Assembly (NCBI RefSeq): GCF_018812025.1
Contig: NC_063049.1
Location: forward strand, 7,105,513-7,169,512
DNA length: 64,000 nucleotides
Reading direction: 5' to 3'
Source of the DNA: Megalobrama amblycephala
Taxonomy: Eukaryota > Chordata > Actinopteri > Cypriniformes > Xenocyprididae
In this document: piece by piece, positions 11,301 to 22,309 of the stretch
Layout: each line of letters begins with the position of its first letter
Numbering within the stretch: position 1 is the stretch's first letter
The notes under the pieces: model-generated
Told to the model about the DNA's origin: nothing
Databases searched by the model: none
The model's input: the letters and a program-made list of their open reading frames with translations, nothing else
Made by a program: the position numbers and the translations under genes

Positions 11301-12956
11301 TCAAAATATGGTCCCGGCGCTAACAGTTGTGTTGTGATGATGCGGTGGCTGTAGATGGGTCGCAGAGTTCGTGGATGAGTACCAGGGGTAGTTTGTCAGA
11401 AATGAAGGGGTAGTTGTGTTCGGGGGGCTGCTGCTCTGGGACAAAGAGTTTACAGTGTTCATTCTCTGGTTATGCGCGAAGTCCCAGGCCGTGTTGAGAG
11501 GCGGCGAGTGGTGAGGTGGAGACTCGCTGGAGGCCACATGCTGCTCGGGCGGGATTTCTCCACTTTTCCACAACTTCTTGAACTTCGAACGACGGTTTTG
11601 GAACCAGATTTTTACCTGAAAAACAAACAAACAATTCAGCATCTAGAGTAGCATTCAAACAACGCCGCTGAATCATGTTTTACAAAAATATATATCATTG
11701 TTTTCATTATTACCATGTGTATGGGATGTTAATTTCACATTTTATAATAAATCAAACCGAACCCTTGAAATAATCACACGCACTGTTCGCTTTAATGTTA
11801 TGAATAAAGGAGTGTTATTAAGATTTAAAAGTTGTTGTTATTATTACACAAAAAATGCTGGGTTGTTTCAACCCAAGTTTGGTTCAAATATGGACAAACT
11901 CAGCCGTTGGGTTAAATTTTGAAATTAAAACACAATTTTGAAATTGACACAAATTTGAGTTGAAACAACACAGCATTTTCAAAGTGTACTGAATCCCAAT
12001 TTTGTCAGAGATTAATGAGCATTTATGCTTTTAAACTAAATCATAATGAAAGCGTATTTGCTGGATGGTTGGTGTTTTATTTCGATGTGGAAAGCATCTG
12101 TAGGCTACCTGTGTTTGCGTGAGGCCCAGAGATGCGGCTAGTTCAGCTCTCTCCGGCAAGGCCAGATACTGAGTCTTCTGAAACCTCCTCTGCAGGGCCG
12201 CCAGCTGGAAACTCGAGTAAATAGTTCGCGGTTTTCTGACTTTCTTTGGTTTTCCATTAACCATTCGAATTTCAGGTTCACTTTCTTCTTTTTCTGGGAG
12301 AGAAAACAAACAAACGTTGTTGTAAATACAAACCGTCAGAAGGAACTGAAATACCTCACGGAAACGAATCTTTCGAAATAAAACCGCAATGCAATAATAA
12401 AACAACGTTTATGTTTTACATATTAGCCTATATAATTAGAATAACACGCGCAATTAAAATCAGCTCTACAAAATAATGATTTATGCATTGTAATAAACAT
12501 GTAATAAATTTGTAATAATTGTTTTATTCACTGCTACTCAGTAAATAAATACTAACAGTACCATTTTAATGTCAATTACAACGAATTGCCCCAAGTGAGC
12601 AATAACAAGAGAGAAACATATTTACCAGCATCTGCAGGAGTTGGTGAGGAGCAGGAGCCGTACGTGCCGTAGGGACCAAAAGCGTTGCCGAAGCCCAGTT
12701 CATATGATTTGGTGTTGTACTGAACGCTGTTCATGCTGTTGTTCTGGTATTGGTAAGAGCTGATCTGGTCGTACGGAGAGCCAGCGCACTGTCCGGCCTG
12801 CTGGTTATTATTATAGTAGCTGCTGTCGGTGGCGGTGGAGACCGGAAGAGTCGGTGATTCCTGGGATTTGTGCAGACTGTGATAACTGCTGGAGGTAATC
12901 TGGTTTGAATGCATATCTGTACTGAGGCTGTCAAAAACTCCAGTTATGTTTTTCAT
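11301..12956 (-). CDS. dlx2a: Distal-less homeobox transcription factor Dlx2 (three exons)
   Basis: Nuclear homeodomain transcription factor, partner and close paralogue of Dlx1 in ventral forebrain and branchial arches. Coding exons on the minus strand are 12956-12626, 12293-12109 and 11615-11301, joined in frame to 276 aa. Exon 1 carries the Dlx2-specific N-terminus ([20 protein letters not shown]) and the [20 protein letters not shown] block. Exon 2 begins [19 protein letters not shown], followed by the homeodomain with [16 protein letters not shown], which separates Dlx2 from Dlx1. Exon 3 starts [16 protein letters not shown] and ends with the Dlx2 terminus VSAGTIF. Both introns are GT-AG. 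The reading frame gives MKNITGVF, so the canonical Dlx2 start Met-Thr is replaced and the ATG three codons upstream is used, a small N-terminal difference. The gene is convergent with dlx1, and intron 2 holds a small MITE. Confidence 0.95.
11849..11979. mobile_element. small foldback MITE in dlx2 intron 2
   Basis: The ends are inverted copies: AATGCTGGGTTGTTTCAAC at the left and GTTGAAACAACACAGCATT at the right, with one mismatch. The inner part is also partly symmetrical (CCAAGTTTGG, TTGGGTTAAA). It looks like a common fish miniature inverted-repeat element. It lies entirely within intron 2 of dlx2, so it does not touch coding sequence. Confidence 0.7.
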
Positions 12957-13200
12957 AACGCAAAAATACCTAAATGCACGTCCAACGAAAGAACAAACCC
13001 ATAAAAAGTCTTCTAAAGCACAAAACTTGATACGTTGTCTGAGTTAAGTTGCATTCCACTTTGGAAGAAAACAAACGCAGAAGCGACGCAAAGCAGAACT
13101 GTGATTGTCTGTCAGCAGAGATGCGGGAGGACGGACATTTATCGCGCGTCATGGGGGAGGATGAACTTGTGCGCGTGAAGCAGCCAATGAATGCGGGATA
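12957..13200 (-). promoter_or_regulatory. dlx2a: dlx2 core promoter and 5' UTR
   Basis: Reading the minus strand toward the dlx2 start, an inverted CCAAT box (plus-strand CCAAT at 13184-13188) is followed by a TATA-like GATAAATG (13143-13136) about 180 nt before the start codon. This parallels dlx1, where CCAAT and GATAAATA lie about 200 nt before the ATG. CpG-rich sequence (CGCGCG) surrounds the motif. Confidence 0.55.
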
Positions 13201-14262
13201 TACACAGCTCACATATGCATACACATGAAATGCGTGTATCCTGTGTGGCCACATAATACCACATAAAAACACATTTTGCAGTTTTATTCGTTCGCTTAAC
13301 GAATCATTGATGTAGTGTAATCAAATTAAAAACGGTCATGAAAACATTGATTCTTATCACTATTTTACGTAGGTACTGGGCCTCTTCTGTAAATATGTAT
13401 AGCCTATAACGTTTGTTCATTTATTAATAAAATGTTTAACTAAAACGGTAGCACAATGTGCTGTGTTTGAATTACGCTTCAGGAACTTTTACAAATGAAA
13501 GTTTGTCACGCGCAAATCCAGCAAAACGAGCAAAACCAGCAATAGCCTATGCCTGAAGAGATAATAATCCAAGTGCACATTTTGCAATGTTTCTTCTTAA
13601 AACAGAGATGTAATTTCAATCCAGCAGTTAGACTTTTGACTTCAGATTTGCTTAGGTCATGTTAACACAGGGGAACTGCTCTTTTCTGCATGGCATCCTG
13701 ACCTGCTGCGACACCTGTCGGTGAAAATGTCAAATTTTTCTGCATGTGTTTGCTGTCGTCCTGTTAAACCGTATTCTGAAAATTACATATCGTATTATTT
13801 TAAGGCTTTAACATTGATTGAGAGTATCTGGCTAAATAAAGTTTCCAGCTCATATAGAAGAAGCAAAGTAAGGCAGTACTGCAGTACTACAATAAAGGTC
13901 AGTCCATGCATTGCGCCTGTCAGTAAAGAGTTCATTTTTCAGTTAATTTTACAATGTACACCCTCTAGTAGTATCCGTGAATTTGAAAAGCCTAGTTTTC
14001 AAACCAAGTGCTTATACCAGGAGTAGGCCTATTAAGTGCTGAAATGCGTCGTAAAAAGACAGACGCAGTCAGTCACCTGAAGGACAACCGAAAGTAAATC
14101 CGCAAAATCCCCTTCAGCGGCTTATCTTTTAAATGATTCAATTAACAAACTAACTCATTAAATAAAATTCTTTTAATTTGACTTGTCGGGACAATAAAAA
14201 GCAGCAAAACCAAAACCACAAAAGTCCAATGTTTGCATGCTTATATATATGTATTATGTTAT
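13201..14262. other. dlx2 upstream flank, no gene
   Basis: AT-rich non-coding DNA between the dlx2 promoter and the first transposon. No coding feature or clear repeat is recognised. Upstream dlx2 regulatory elements could lie here but no diagnostic motif cluster is visible. Confidence 0.5.
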
Positions 14263-14264
14263 AT

Positions 14265-14785
14265 ATATAGTGCACAGCATAAATGAGTACAGTACACCCC
14301 CTCTGAAACTTCTGAAAGTCAACAATTACTCAATTACTGAGAAGACATGTAAGGGTTCTTTAGAAATATAATGTTCCAGTAAGTCTGCTTAATCAGTTAC
14401 CAAAGAAGCATGTCAAAATTATTCAGGAAAATAAGATTTTCTTATCAAAGTGATAAAATGTTGTGTAGCAAAAATGAGTACACCCTCCTAAAAGTTACTA
14501 AATAAAATGAAATAAAAATGTTCTGGTGTAAGTTTAATGCAATGTTTGATCAGCAGGTAAATATGTTGAACCAATTAGCCATTTCCAAAACCCATATTTA
14601 CAAAATATAGATTCTGGGAATCATTACTCTGGTCTCATGAGACCAAATCAATCATTTTGGATCTAACAGCATGCAAAATGTTATGGTGTTGCTAGAGGAG
14701 AAGTACAGTGAGAAGTGCCTGGTTCCCACAGTAAAGTTCAGTGGTAGTAAAGCTCTTATATAGGGATGTATGAGTGCTATAGAGC
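14265..14785 (+). mobile_element. degenerate Tc1-like transposon remnant
   Basis: The left part (AAATGAGTACAGTACACCCC near 14281, and a second ATGAGTACACCC near 14472) resembles the terminal region of a fish Tc1-like family. The segment 14625-14785 corresponds to transposase DNA in the DDE region (GTCTCATGAGACC, ACAGTAAAGTTCAGTGGTAG), with many stops. It is cut off where the next Tc1-like copy begins. Family assignment is by recall of such repeats. Confidence 0.5.
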
Positions 14786-15762
14786 ATCTCCAAAACTGCA
14801 GCTCTTGTGGTGTTCCCGGTCTGCAGTGGTCAGTATCTATCAAAAGTGGTCCAAGTAAGGAACAGTGGTGAACCTGCGACAGGGTCATGGGCGGCCTAGG
14901 CTCATTGATGCACGTGGGGAGCGAAGGCTGGCCCATGTGGTCCGATCCAACAGACGAACTACTGTAGCTCATATTGCTCATGAAGTTCATACTGGTTCTG
15001 ATAGAAAAGTGTCAGAATACTGTTTGTTGCGTATGGGGCTGCATAGTCTCAGACCAGGCAGGGTGCCCATGCTGACCCCTGTCCACTGCCGAAAGCGCCA
15101 ACAGTGGGCACGTGAGCATCAGAACTGGGCCACGGAGCAATGGAAGAAGGTGGCCTGGTCTGATGAATCACGTTTTCTTTTACATCACGTGGATGGTCGG
15201 GTACGTGTGCGTCGCCTACCTGGGGAACACATGGCACCAGGATGCACTATAAGAAGAAGGCAAGCCGGCAGAGGCAGTGTGATGCTTTGGGCAATGTTTT
15301 GCTGGGAAACCTTGGGTCCTGCCATCCTTGTGGATGTTACTTTGACACATACCACTTACCTAAGCATTGTTGCAGACCATGTACACCCTTTCATGGAAAC
15401 ACAATTTCCTGGTGGCTGTGGCCTCTTTCAGCAGGATAATGCGCCCTGCCACAAAGCAAAATGGTTCAAGAATGGTTTGAGGAACACAACAACGAGTTTG
15501 AGGTGTTGACTTGGCCTCCAAATTCCCCAGATCTCAATCCAATCGAGCATCTGTGTTATGTGCTAAACAAACAAGTCCGATCCATGGAGGCTCCACCTCG
15601 CAATTTACAGGACTTAAAGGATCTGCTGCTAACATCTTGGTGCAGATACCACAGCACACCTTCAGGGGTCTAGTTGAGTCCATGTTTTGGCAGCAAAAGA
15701 GGGACCAACACAATATTAGGAAGGTGGTCATAATGTTATGCCCAGTTGGTATATATATATAG
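14786..15762 (+). pseudogene. Tc1/mariner-type transposase, frameshifted and 5'-truncated
   Basis: DDE transposase of a Tc1-like element. From 14865 the frame reads HGRPRLIDARGERRLAHVV, then VAWSDESRFLLHHVDGR (first catalytic Asp), then FQQDNAPCHKAKW (second Asp). After a frame change near 15455-15465 it continues MVQEWFEEHNN and WPPNSPDLNPIEHL (catalytic Glu, DD34E type), ending near 15673. The N-terminal helix-turn-helix region and the left terminal repeat are missing. The right end near 15720-15750 (GGTCATAATGTTATGCCCAG) resembles a Tc1 family terminus and leads into a TA-rich run. The copy cannot encode a complete transposase. Confidence 0.85.
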
Positions 15763-16640
15763 TCTATATAGCCTCTATATAAAGGCTAGACAAATAGCCT
15801 ATGGGAAAAAATCTATATGCATGTATGGACTCGTCAAGACATCTTCCCACACCATCTTCATTCTCTTCTTCCTTTCTGACTTTCTCCAGCACCACAGTCA
15901 CTGTTGTCTCTTTAGGAAGGAAAGAGCAGGGCAGTGAGGGCACTGCTTGATTGGTGAATGTCCCTGACGCGCAGCTTCCACCTCCAGGCTATTATGCACT
16001 ACTGCAGCACTGGCAACACGGTGAACCTAGTTATTGGCCCACTCAATATCCTCGTTATTTGCAGGATCGCTCAAGGCCTCAGACTGGGTAATCGCTGTCT
16101 CCATGCCTCCTGTGACCCTGCAGCGTGCGCTTCGACCCACATAAGAATTTTGAAAATATAAATTAAACACTGAAAGAAGCATTGTGTAGCTACATATACG
16201 TTTTTGTGTAAAAATTCTTCTGCACAAAATAATTAAATAAAAAAATATATTTAATTGTGCAGGGTTAAGTTGCAGTTATACACCAAGTAAATGTTATAAT
16301 ACAGGCTATGTCACCATGTTGCATAAGTAGACCTAGCCTAAATAAAATGACATAAATGATATATACAAATACAAACACTTTCTCTTTCACACATGCACAC
16401 ATTCTATAATTATCATAACTGGTAGTTTAATACGTCTAACGCAACGGATCAAAATCTCTTTCTCTTTGAAAGCCGTTGTGAGAATTAAAAAATCATTTAG
16501 TGTAGGCTAGATGAATTCTAACAGGCAGCTGTACTTCTCATGAACAGTATGAAGCACTCCGATGTGCTCTTTTCTATAACTGGTTCACTGTGGGAAAAAT
16601 ATGCTACCGACCATGTTGATGTAATTTTGATATCTGGATT
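15763..16640. other. intergenic DNA, nothing recognised
   Basis: No coding or repeat feature is identified apart from short AT-rich stretches. Several 60-70 aa open frames have no recognisable domain and unremarkable codon content. Confidence 0.5.
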
Positions 16641-16647
16641 ATTTTTC

Positions 16648-16651
16648 TTTT

Positions 16652-16706
<55 letters not shown>

Positions 16707-16707
16707 C
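16648..16707. repeat. (TTTC)n microsatellite
   Basis: About 14 consecutive TTTC/CTTT units. Open frames rich in KERKKERKK or SFFLSFFL across it are artefacts. Confidence 0.9.
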
Positions 16708-18409
16708 ATTTATTTATCTTGTTGTTGTTGTTTATTTATTACTTTATTTTTTGCCCTGCTTTATTCCTACATTTGAACCACTCATGATGGCAGTAACAGG
16801 TTGCCTAAGGTCATTAAAATAGCAACAGCACCTCTACTGACAGTGGACGGTATCACATCCAGTTTAGTGACCATCAGATATATCCCACTAATCTTACGTT
16901 TGACTCATGGCTCATGAATATTAATTAGACTACTCGACGTTCGCCCAGTAGGCCTGTTTGATTGGCTGAAAGGCAGATCTTGGTAAGCAGTAGTCTCTAG
17001 TCATCTACGGAATTATCGTATCCTACTATTATTGTCTAGCAAAATAATCCTAGCTACTATTGCAAAGACTAAGCTCATTAATATTATAGCCTACGCTATG
17101 TGCCTAGACGATGCTGTAAATCAAGCAACATCAGAATGACCTATTTAAAATTCATGACATTTTGCGCTTCAGAAATCCACTTGGACCCTGGCAGCAGTTA
17201 CTGCAACGAGCCAGCAGGTGGCTCTGCTCTCCGCGGAATGAAAAGCCAGCAGTGAGCTTCCTTGCCATTTGTAGGTGACTTTCTACATACAAGATATGAC
17301 AACATATGCTCTACAATGACAAACAGCCTATGCATATAGGCTAGTATAAGCTATTATTACATGTTATACTGCATCCAGTTTGATATTCATCGTCAAATTT
17401 ATTGTTTTGTGTAGCCTGTTGTGTGTATAGTATTAAGTGAAAGATGTTTGAAGTATGTTCCAGTGCTGAGGGTCATCGCGTTGTAGGCTATTGCTATTAT
17501 GCAAATATGAGATATGACTAATCTTCTTAAAGGAATAGATTAGTTCAAGTCACCTTTATTTATAGCGCTTTGTTCATATGATTTTTATGGTGAAAATATC
17601 ATTTTATAACTTAACCTTTTCTCTGTATAGCATAGGTAGGCCCTATATGTCCAAATTTACAATTTTTTTGTTGTTAATTGAGCTTAACTTGTTATGAAAC
17701 CCATAACATTCCTTGAAGCGTTGTACGTTTGCTTATACAGATGGATTGAGGTCACATACTGCTAAAAAGAAAGCACATTTTCCAGTTTAATCCAGTCTGC
17801 TGATATGCCTTGCTGTGTTTGCAAGAACATTTAAGTAGTTGCTATAGTTATCTGTCAGCCTAAAATTGTCTGTGGTGTCTCTTGACTCATATCTGAGAGT
17901 GCGTTCTTTTCTGAAATGCTGAGGGCAGCATCTGTATCAGCAATGAAAGTTGGAAATGAGCCAGTGGTTTGAAGCATCTTCTCACAAGGTGATTCCAGCA
18001 TAAAAATGTCATTGTGGTGTCTTTTGACTTTCCCAACATGGATGAATATCACAGACATTTGTTTGCTTGTTTGTAATGAAGACAATTCAGAAATCTGACC
18101 AGGTTTCAGTGCGGGATTCCATTTTTAAAGTAGATGCATTAGCATTAACTATGGAGCCCCTAAGTGGACATGCATGGTGATGGACAAAAATGGGAGGAAA
18201 AATTATATTTCAGTGATTTTGTGGTCTCTCACAAATGTTTTGTGTTCCCCAGAGATACTTCACATTCACTCGCAAAAGCACTGAAATATACACTTTTTCC
18301 CCTTCCCATCTCATATTATTTCCATCACAATTGTTTTGAAAAGTTACTCATGGGAATGCAAGAGTGTTGCAAGGAAAAGCAAAAGCATTGAAATATAATT
18401 TGTCCCATC

Positions 18410-18440
<31 letters not shown>

Positions 18441-19870
18441 ATTACCATGTACCATATCTCTATACACTGTAAAAAAAAAAAAATAATAATAAATAATAAT
18501 AATAAAAATAAATAAATAAAATAAAATAGGGCACAATGTATTGTATAAATATGGAGGGATTTTCCATCTTGTTTTTCACGTGTTTTACCTGTATTTTGTA
18601 TTAATGGACATTTCCGTAAAATTACTGGATAATGTCCTGGCAGAAAATGTTATTGTTTTTCACCACCAAATTATGTGGCAATTCATAGGTTTTACTTGCA
18701 AAAACCATAAAGTTTTGATAGTATCTTACAGTACAGTGATATTAAACCATGTGTCATATGGTAATGTAACATAATGCAATACAGTTAGTCAATTTACAGA
18801 CATTTTTCTGTAGCATTTTTAGTTTTTTATATATATCAGTATATAATATATCAGTATATCAGGCCCTCAGTATGGTGATGTTAGTCATTAATATATGAAT
18901 CGTTTTTATTACAATTTTAACAGAGATGTAATGAAGCACATTTGAAGACTGGTTTACAGTTGTCTGCACATTTCCCAGCCTTGAAATGTAGTCATCAAAT
19001 ACTCAGCTGCTGTCAAAATCACAGCAGCTGAATTGTCGTCATTCATATATGTAAAGCAAATGTGTAATAGGAACTTTGTTTCATAGTGTTTTTACAAGAT
19101 CACTTGTGGTTGATGAATATTTTCCAGGTGAAAATCTTGTGGTTCCTTACCTTTAGGAAGTTTAACAAGTTGCAGAATGAGAACAAACTGTTAACCAAGA
19201 GACAATCAGAGGCTGTTTGGCAGGACAGACAGCATATGTGATGTGTGATCCATGTGAGATGAGCAAATGTTCAAACAGAGGCTTATGGGTGGGTCTTTCA
19301 TACACAGAGAGGAAGGGTTTCCACATGCATTTGAAGAACATTGTGCTCACTATGCAAATAACAATGAAGTCTAGTTTCAACAAACATCACTTCACTTTCT
19401 ATAATTTACATCAACATTTGCTCATTTTTTTTAATTTTTTTATTTGCCAGACACTATAGAGCATGAGTCTATACAGAGATCATGGTTTCAGTCCATAAAA
19501 AGCATGCATACGTTATAATGCCTGCTACAGACTGTGCGATTTCGGCAACCCTATAAGGTCATTACAAATCACACTGTACGACGTGGATCTAATAAACTTG
19601 GGTATATGTAGGCTATGTAGACTGTATGATGATGACACCTATTTAATGGTAGGCTATACAACACAAAATAATATAGAAGAATAACACATCATCAGCATGC
19701 ACTAATGGTAAACAAATAGAGCATGATGAATATGCCATTGCATGTTTCATTTTTATTGGCTAGTCAGTAGATGTAGGTTGTAGCAGCAAACACTGTGAGA
19801 TGATTATGCTAAATTTTTGACACTGTCAGAAAATTATCACAGGCTATCTTTGGTCATAAGCCATCTTTTG
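16708..19870. other. gene-free intergenic DNA with simple repeats
   Basis: No gene is supported. There is a T-run at 18411-18437, an AT-rich AAT/AAAT stretch at 18471-18528, and a GTCACCTTTATTTATAGCGC motif near 17550 that begins like a dispersed cyprinid repeat (compare the copy at 38554). The 16890-17220 segment is GC-richer and may be an old repeat of unknown family. Confidence 0.5.
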
Positions 19871-19876
19871 AATCTT

Positions 19877-19955
19877 GGTGATTTCTGTGGTCGTGCATGG
19901 CACTATACGACATAGGACCACCATTTAGGAGCCATGCACGACCACAGAAATCACC
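19877..19955. repeat. perfect 25-bp inverted repeat (hairpin)
   Basis: The left arm 19877-19901 (starting GGTGATTTCTGTGGTC) and right arm 19931-19955 (ending ACCACAGAAATCACC) are perfect reverse complements over 25 bp with a 29-bp loop. The most economical explanation is a young or gene-converted foldback element; a structured RNA is possible but unsupported. Confidence 0.85.
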
Positions 19956-20398
19956 ACGAATGGTCATTTTCCATCTGGGACAGCCCAAAATCGTGTCCCA
20001 GGTATATGATATGCACCCTGAATGTGCTGTAGAGTAGATAAAAATGCCTGCATATGCTATTGTCCACAGTCAGAGAATACCCAATAAATTTAGTGTCAAT
20101 CACATAGACTTAATAGGAAAATCTACTCATAATGTTTTTAAAATCAGTGTGACGTTGTCATACACGAGAGTTCTGAGATGTGCTGCACCAGACAGTGCCG
20201 GCCAGCTGACACATTGTTCAATCAGACGTAAAAAATTAGATGAAATGGGGAGCAGGTGGCACACTGGCTGATGTCAATGCTCTGGAGCTGTGTGCATATT
20301 TATGGTTGAGTTAGCAGAGTATAATCATTTAAATGATGATGTCATCATAAAATCAACCCCTCCATGTTGCTTTGTGGTCTCATGACTATTCATGCACT

Positions 20399-20422
20399 TT
20401 TTTTTTTTTTTTTTTTTTTTTT
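20399..20422. repeat. poly(T) tract
   Basis: About 24 T bases just before the foldback repeat that starts near 20435. Confidence 0.85.
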
Positions 20423-20434
20423 AATATCAGTACA

Positions 20435-20626
20435 AGGTTACACTTTATTTTAAGGTGGCGTAGTAACATTATACATAAATAAGTGATATTTCTGTACTTA
20501 CTATAGAGTTAGAGTTTGGTTTAGGGTTAGTTACTTGTAATTATGCATGATTTACTGTTATTACTATAGTAAGTGCATGCAGTAACGTGTAACTACATAA
20601 CCTTAAAATGAAGTGTTACCCAATAT
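20435..20626. mobile_element. foldback MITE
   Basis: The ends are imperfect inverted repeats: GTTACACTTTATTTTAAGGT at the left and ACCTTAAAATGAAGTGTTAC at the right. The interior is also symmetrical (TACTTACTATAG against CTATAGTAAGTG). It is followed by ATACAATAAGTGC...TTAAATGTTAGTACAT, a motif string that recurs near 27000 and 37030. Confidence 0.7.
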
Positions 20627-21690
20627 AAAAACATATATGTATACAATAAGTGCATTGCATCAAATTTTTAACTTAAATGTTAGTACATTGACATTAATAT
20701 AAAGTGGGAGCCAATATTTAATCTTAGTTCAATGTGAGAGGATCCAGAGAAAGAAACAGGAGCCAAAAAATGAGAAGTACAACAAATGATGACAAATGAA
20801 TGTGGCAGTCACTTCATCCAAGATGGTCACAATTACTTTCAGTTTCATCTGTTTGGAAATTCTGCAAATGGGCCTGACTTATCATGAATGTTTTATCAAT
20901 CATAAAAAGCTCATGAATTATTTAGTGCATTTTACTGTGCCTTTTTATAGGTGATTTCTCAGACTCTGACGTGTCTTTTAGGGAGTTATTAGAAGAGACA
21001 GATAAAGATTAGACTCCGCCATTTGTGATTTCATACACTGTAGCCACAACAAGAAACAGTGACCTTGCCCTCTGTTCACACTCCTCTTGAGACACACATA
21101 GCATTGCAATCAGTACATTACTCTCTTTCAGACTAAAAGGTGTGCTGGCACCTAAAACCGTTGCAGGAACTGCTAATTGCTAGTACCATTTTAAAAACAT
21201 TATCCCCTCTTTTCTTTTCTCCCTCAGTGGTTTTTGGACTCTGTAACAAAAACAGATTCCAAATCCATTACACTAAAATCTTGTCTCATAGCAACTGTGT
21301 CATATTTTAAAAAGTTGGCTCTCTGATTTACACCATTGTTAAAGTTTTTTTTAAAAGGTATTTTATTTAATGAATAAAGCAAAAGTTTTAACACCAGTAA
21401 CTAGACTAAACTCAATATAAATGTAAATACAAATGAGCAATGAAATGACACATGTAAACCAAGTGAAATTTTGAAATAAAAAAATAAATAATATAATAAT
21501 AATCTTTTCAGTCTGGTGGGGATAGCACAATGTACATATTGGAAGAGCCTTTTCTTCCTTTAAACTTTAACTTAAAATTCTATACTAGTTTTAACATAGT
21601 TAACACCAATGACATCAAAACTACGAAAGAAAAAAAATTTAATTAACATATTATTAAATTAGAAATTTTCCTTACTTAAAAAAAAAAAAA
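20627..21690. other. intergenic DNA, no gene
   Basis: AT-rich non-coding sequence. The first 90 bp match dispersed copies near 26990-27090 and 37030-37100 (ACAATAAGTGC, AAATGTTAGTACAT, AAAGTGGGA). Nothing else is recognised. Confidence 0.5.
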
Positions 21691-21951
21691 AACAGCAAAA
21701 AAACTCAGAAATCAAGTGAAGCATCAGTTCTTGCAGATCACGTCAGTCAAGCTCACATCAGCTGACTTCCAGGTGACTTACGTCTCCCTATAGGAATACG
21801 ATGCCTATCAAAGCATCAATATATAAGCTCTTCAGTATTATCAGTAGCTATTTGCCACTGCTTCTCCTCTGATGAAACAACAACTACAAATTTTAACCCA
21901 TACAGGTCCTGTGGATTTAAAACTATCTAAATTTGAGCTACACTGGACTGT

Positions 21952-22228
21952 TGTTACAGGCGTATGGTGTTGGAGAGATGAAGCGTAGTCAGATATCCAC
22001 AAACAACATTCTTTAATCACAAGAAGGAGGGCACACACTATACACACAGTAAACAACAGAGAACGGACCAGGAATGAAGGGAGTGAGTGCAATAAAGGCA
22101 GTGAGGGTAATCAAGTCCAGGTGCAGGTGATGAGTGATGATGGGGAGATGACGAGGGAAGTGAGTGCAGGTGTGGAGAACAGGAGGATCATGGGAATAGT
22201 AGTCCAGGGAGACAGGGGATCTGTGACA
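21952..22228 (-). repeat. 3' LTR of the gag-only element
   Basis: 277-bp long terminal repeat, in minus-strand reading TGTCACAG to CTGTAACA. It includes a GATTAAAGAATG motif that may serve polyadenylation. It is nearly identical to the copy at 24100-24380, which implies a recent insertion. Confidence 0.85.
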
Positions 22229-22231
22229 TTA

Positions 22232-22247
22232 CCCCCCCCCCCCTCCC
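22232..22247 (-). other. polypurine tract of the gag-only element
   Basis: Minus-strand run of G with one A immediately before the 3' LTR. Position and composition fit the plus-strand primer of LTR retrotransposons. The C-run on the plus strand could be partly expanded as a simple repeat. Confidence 0.65.
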
Positions 22248-22309
22248 GGTAGGCGTGTCCTCGCGCCGTAAATGGAACAACCGGGAGGGGGGTGGGCGCC
22301 CTGGAGACC

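Noticed and set aside
12970..13272. Minus-strand 100-codon frame upstream of dlx2.
   Set aside because: It overlaps the dlx2 promoter and 5' UTR, and its sequence is not protein-like.
14652..15237. Minus-strand open frames of 112 and 62 codons over the Tc1-like copy.
   Set aside because: Antisense to the recognisable transposase.
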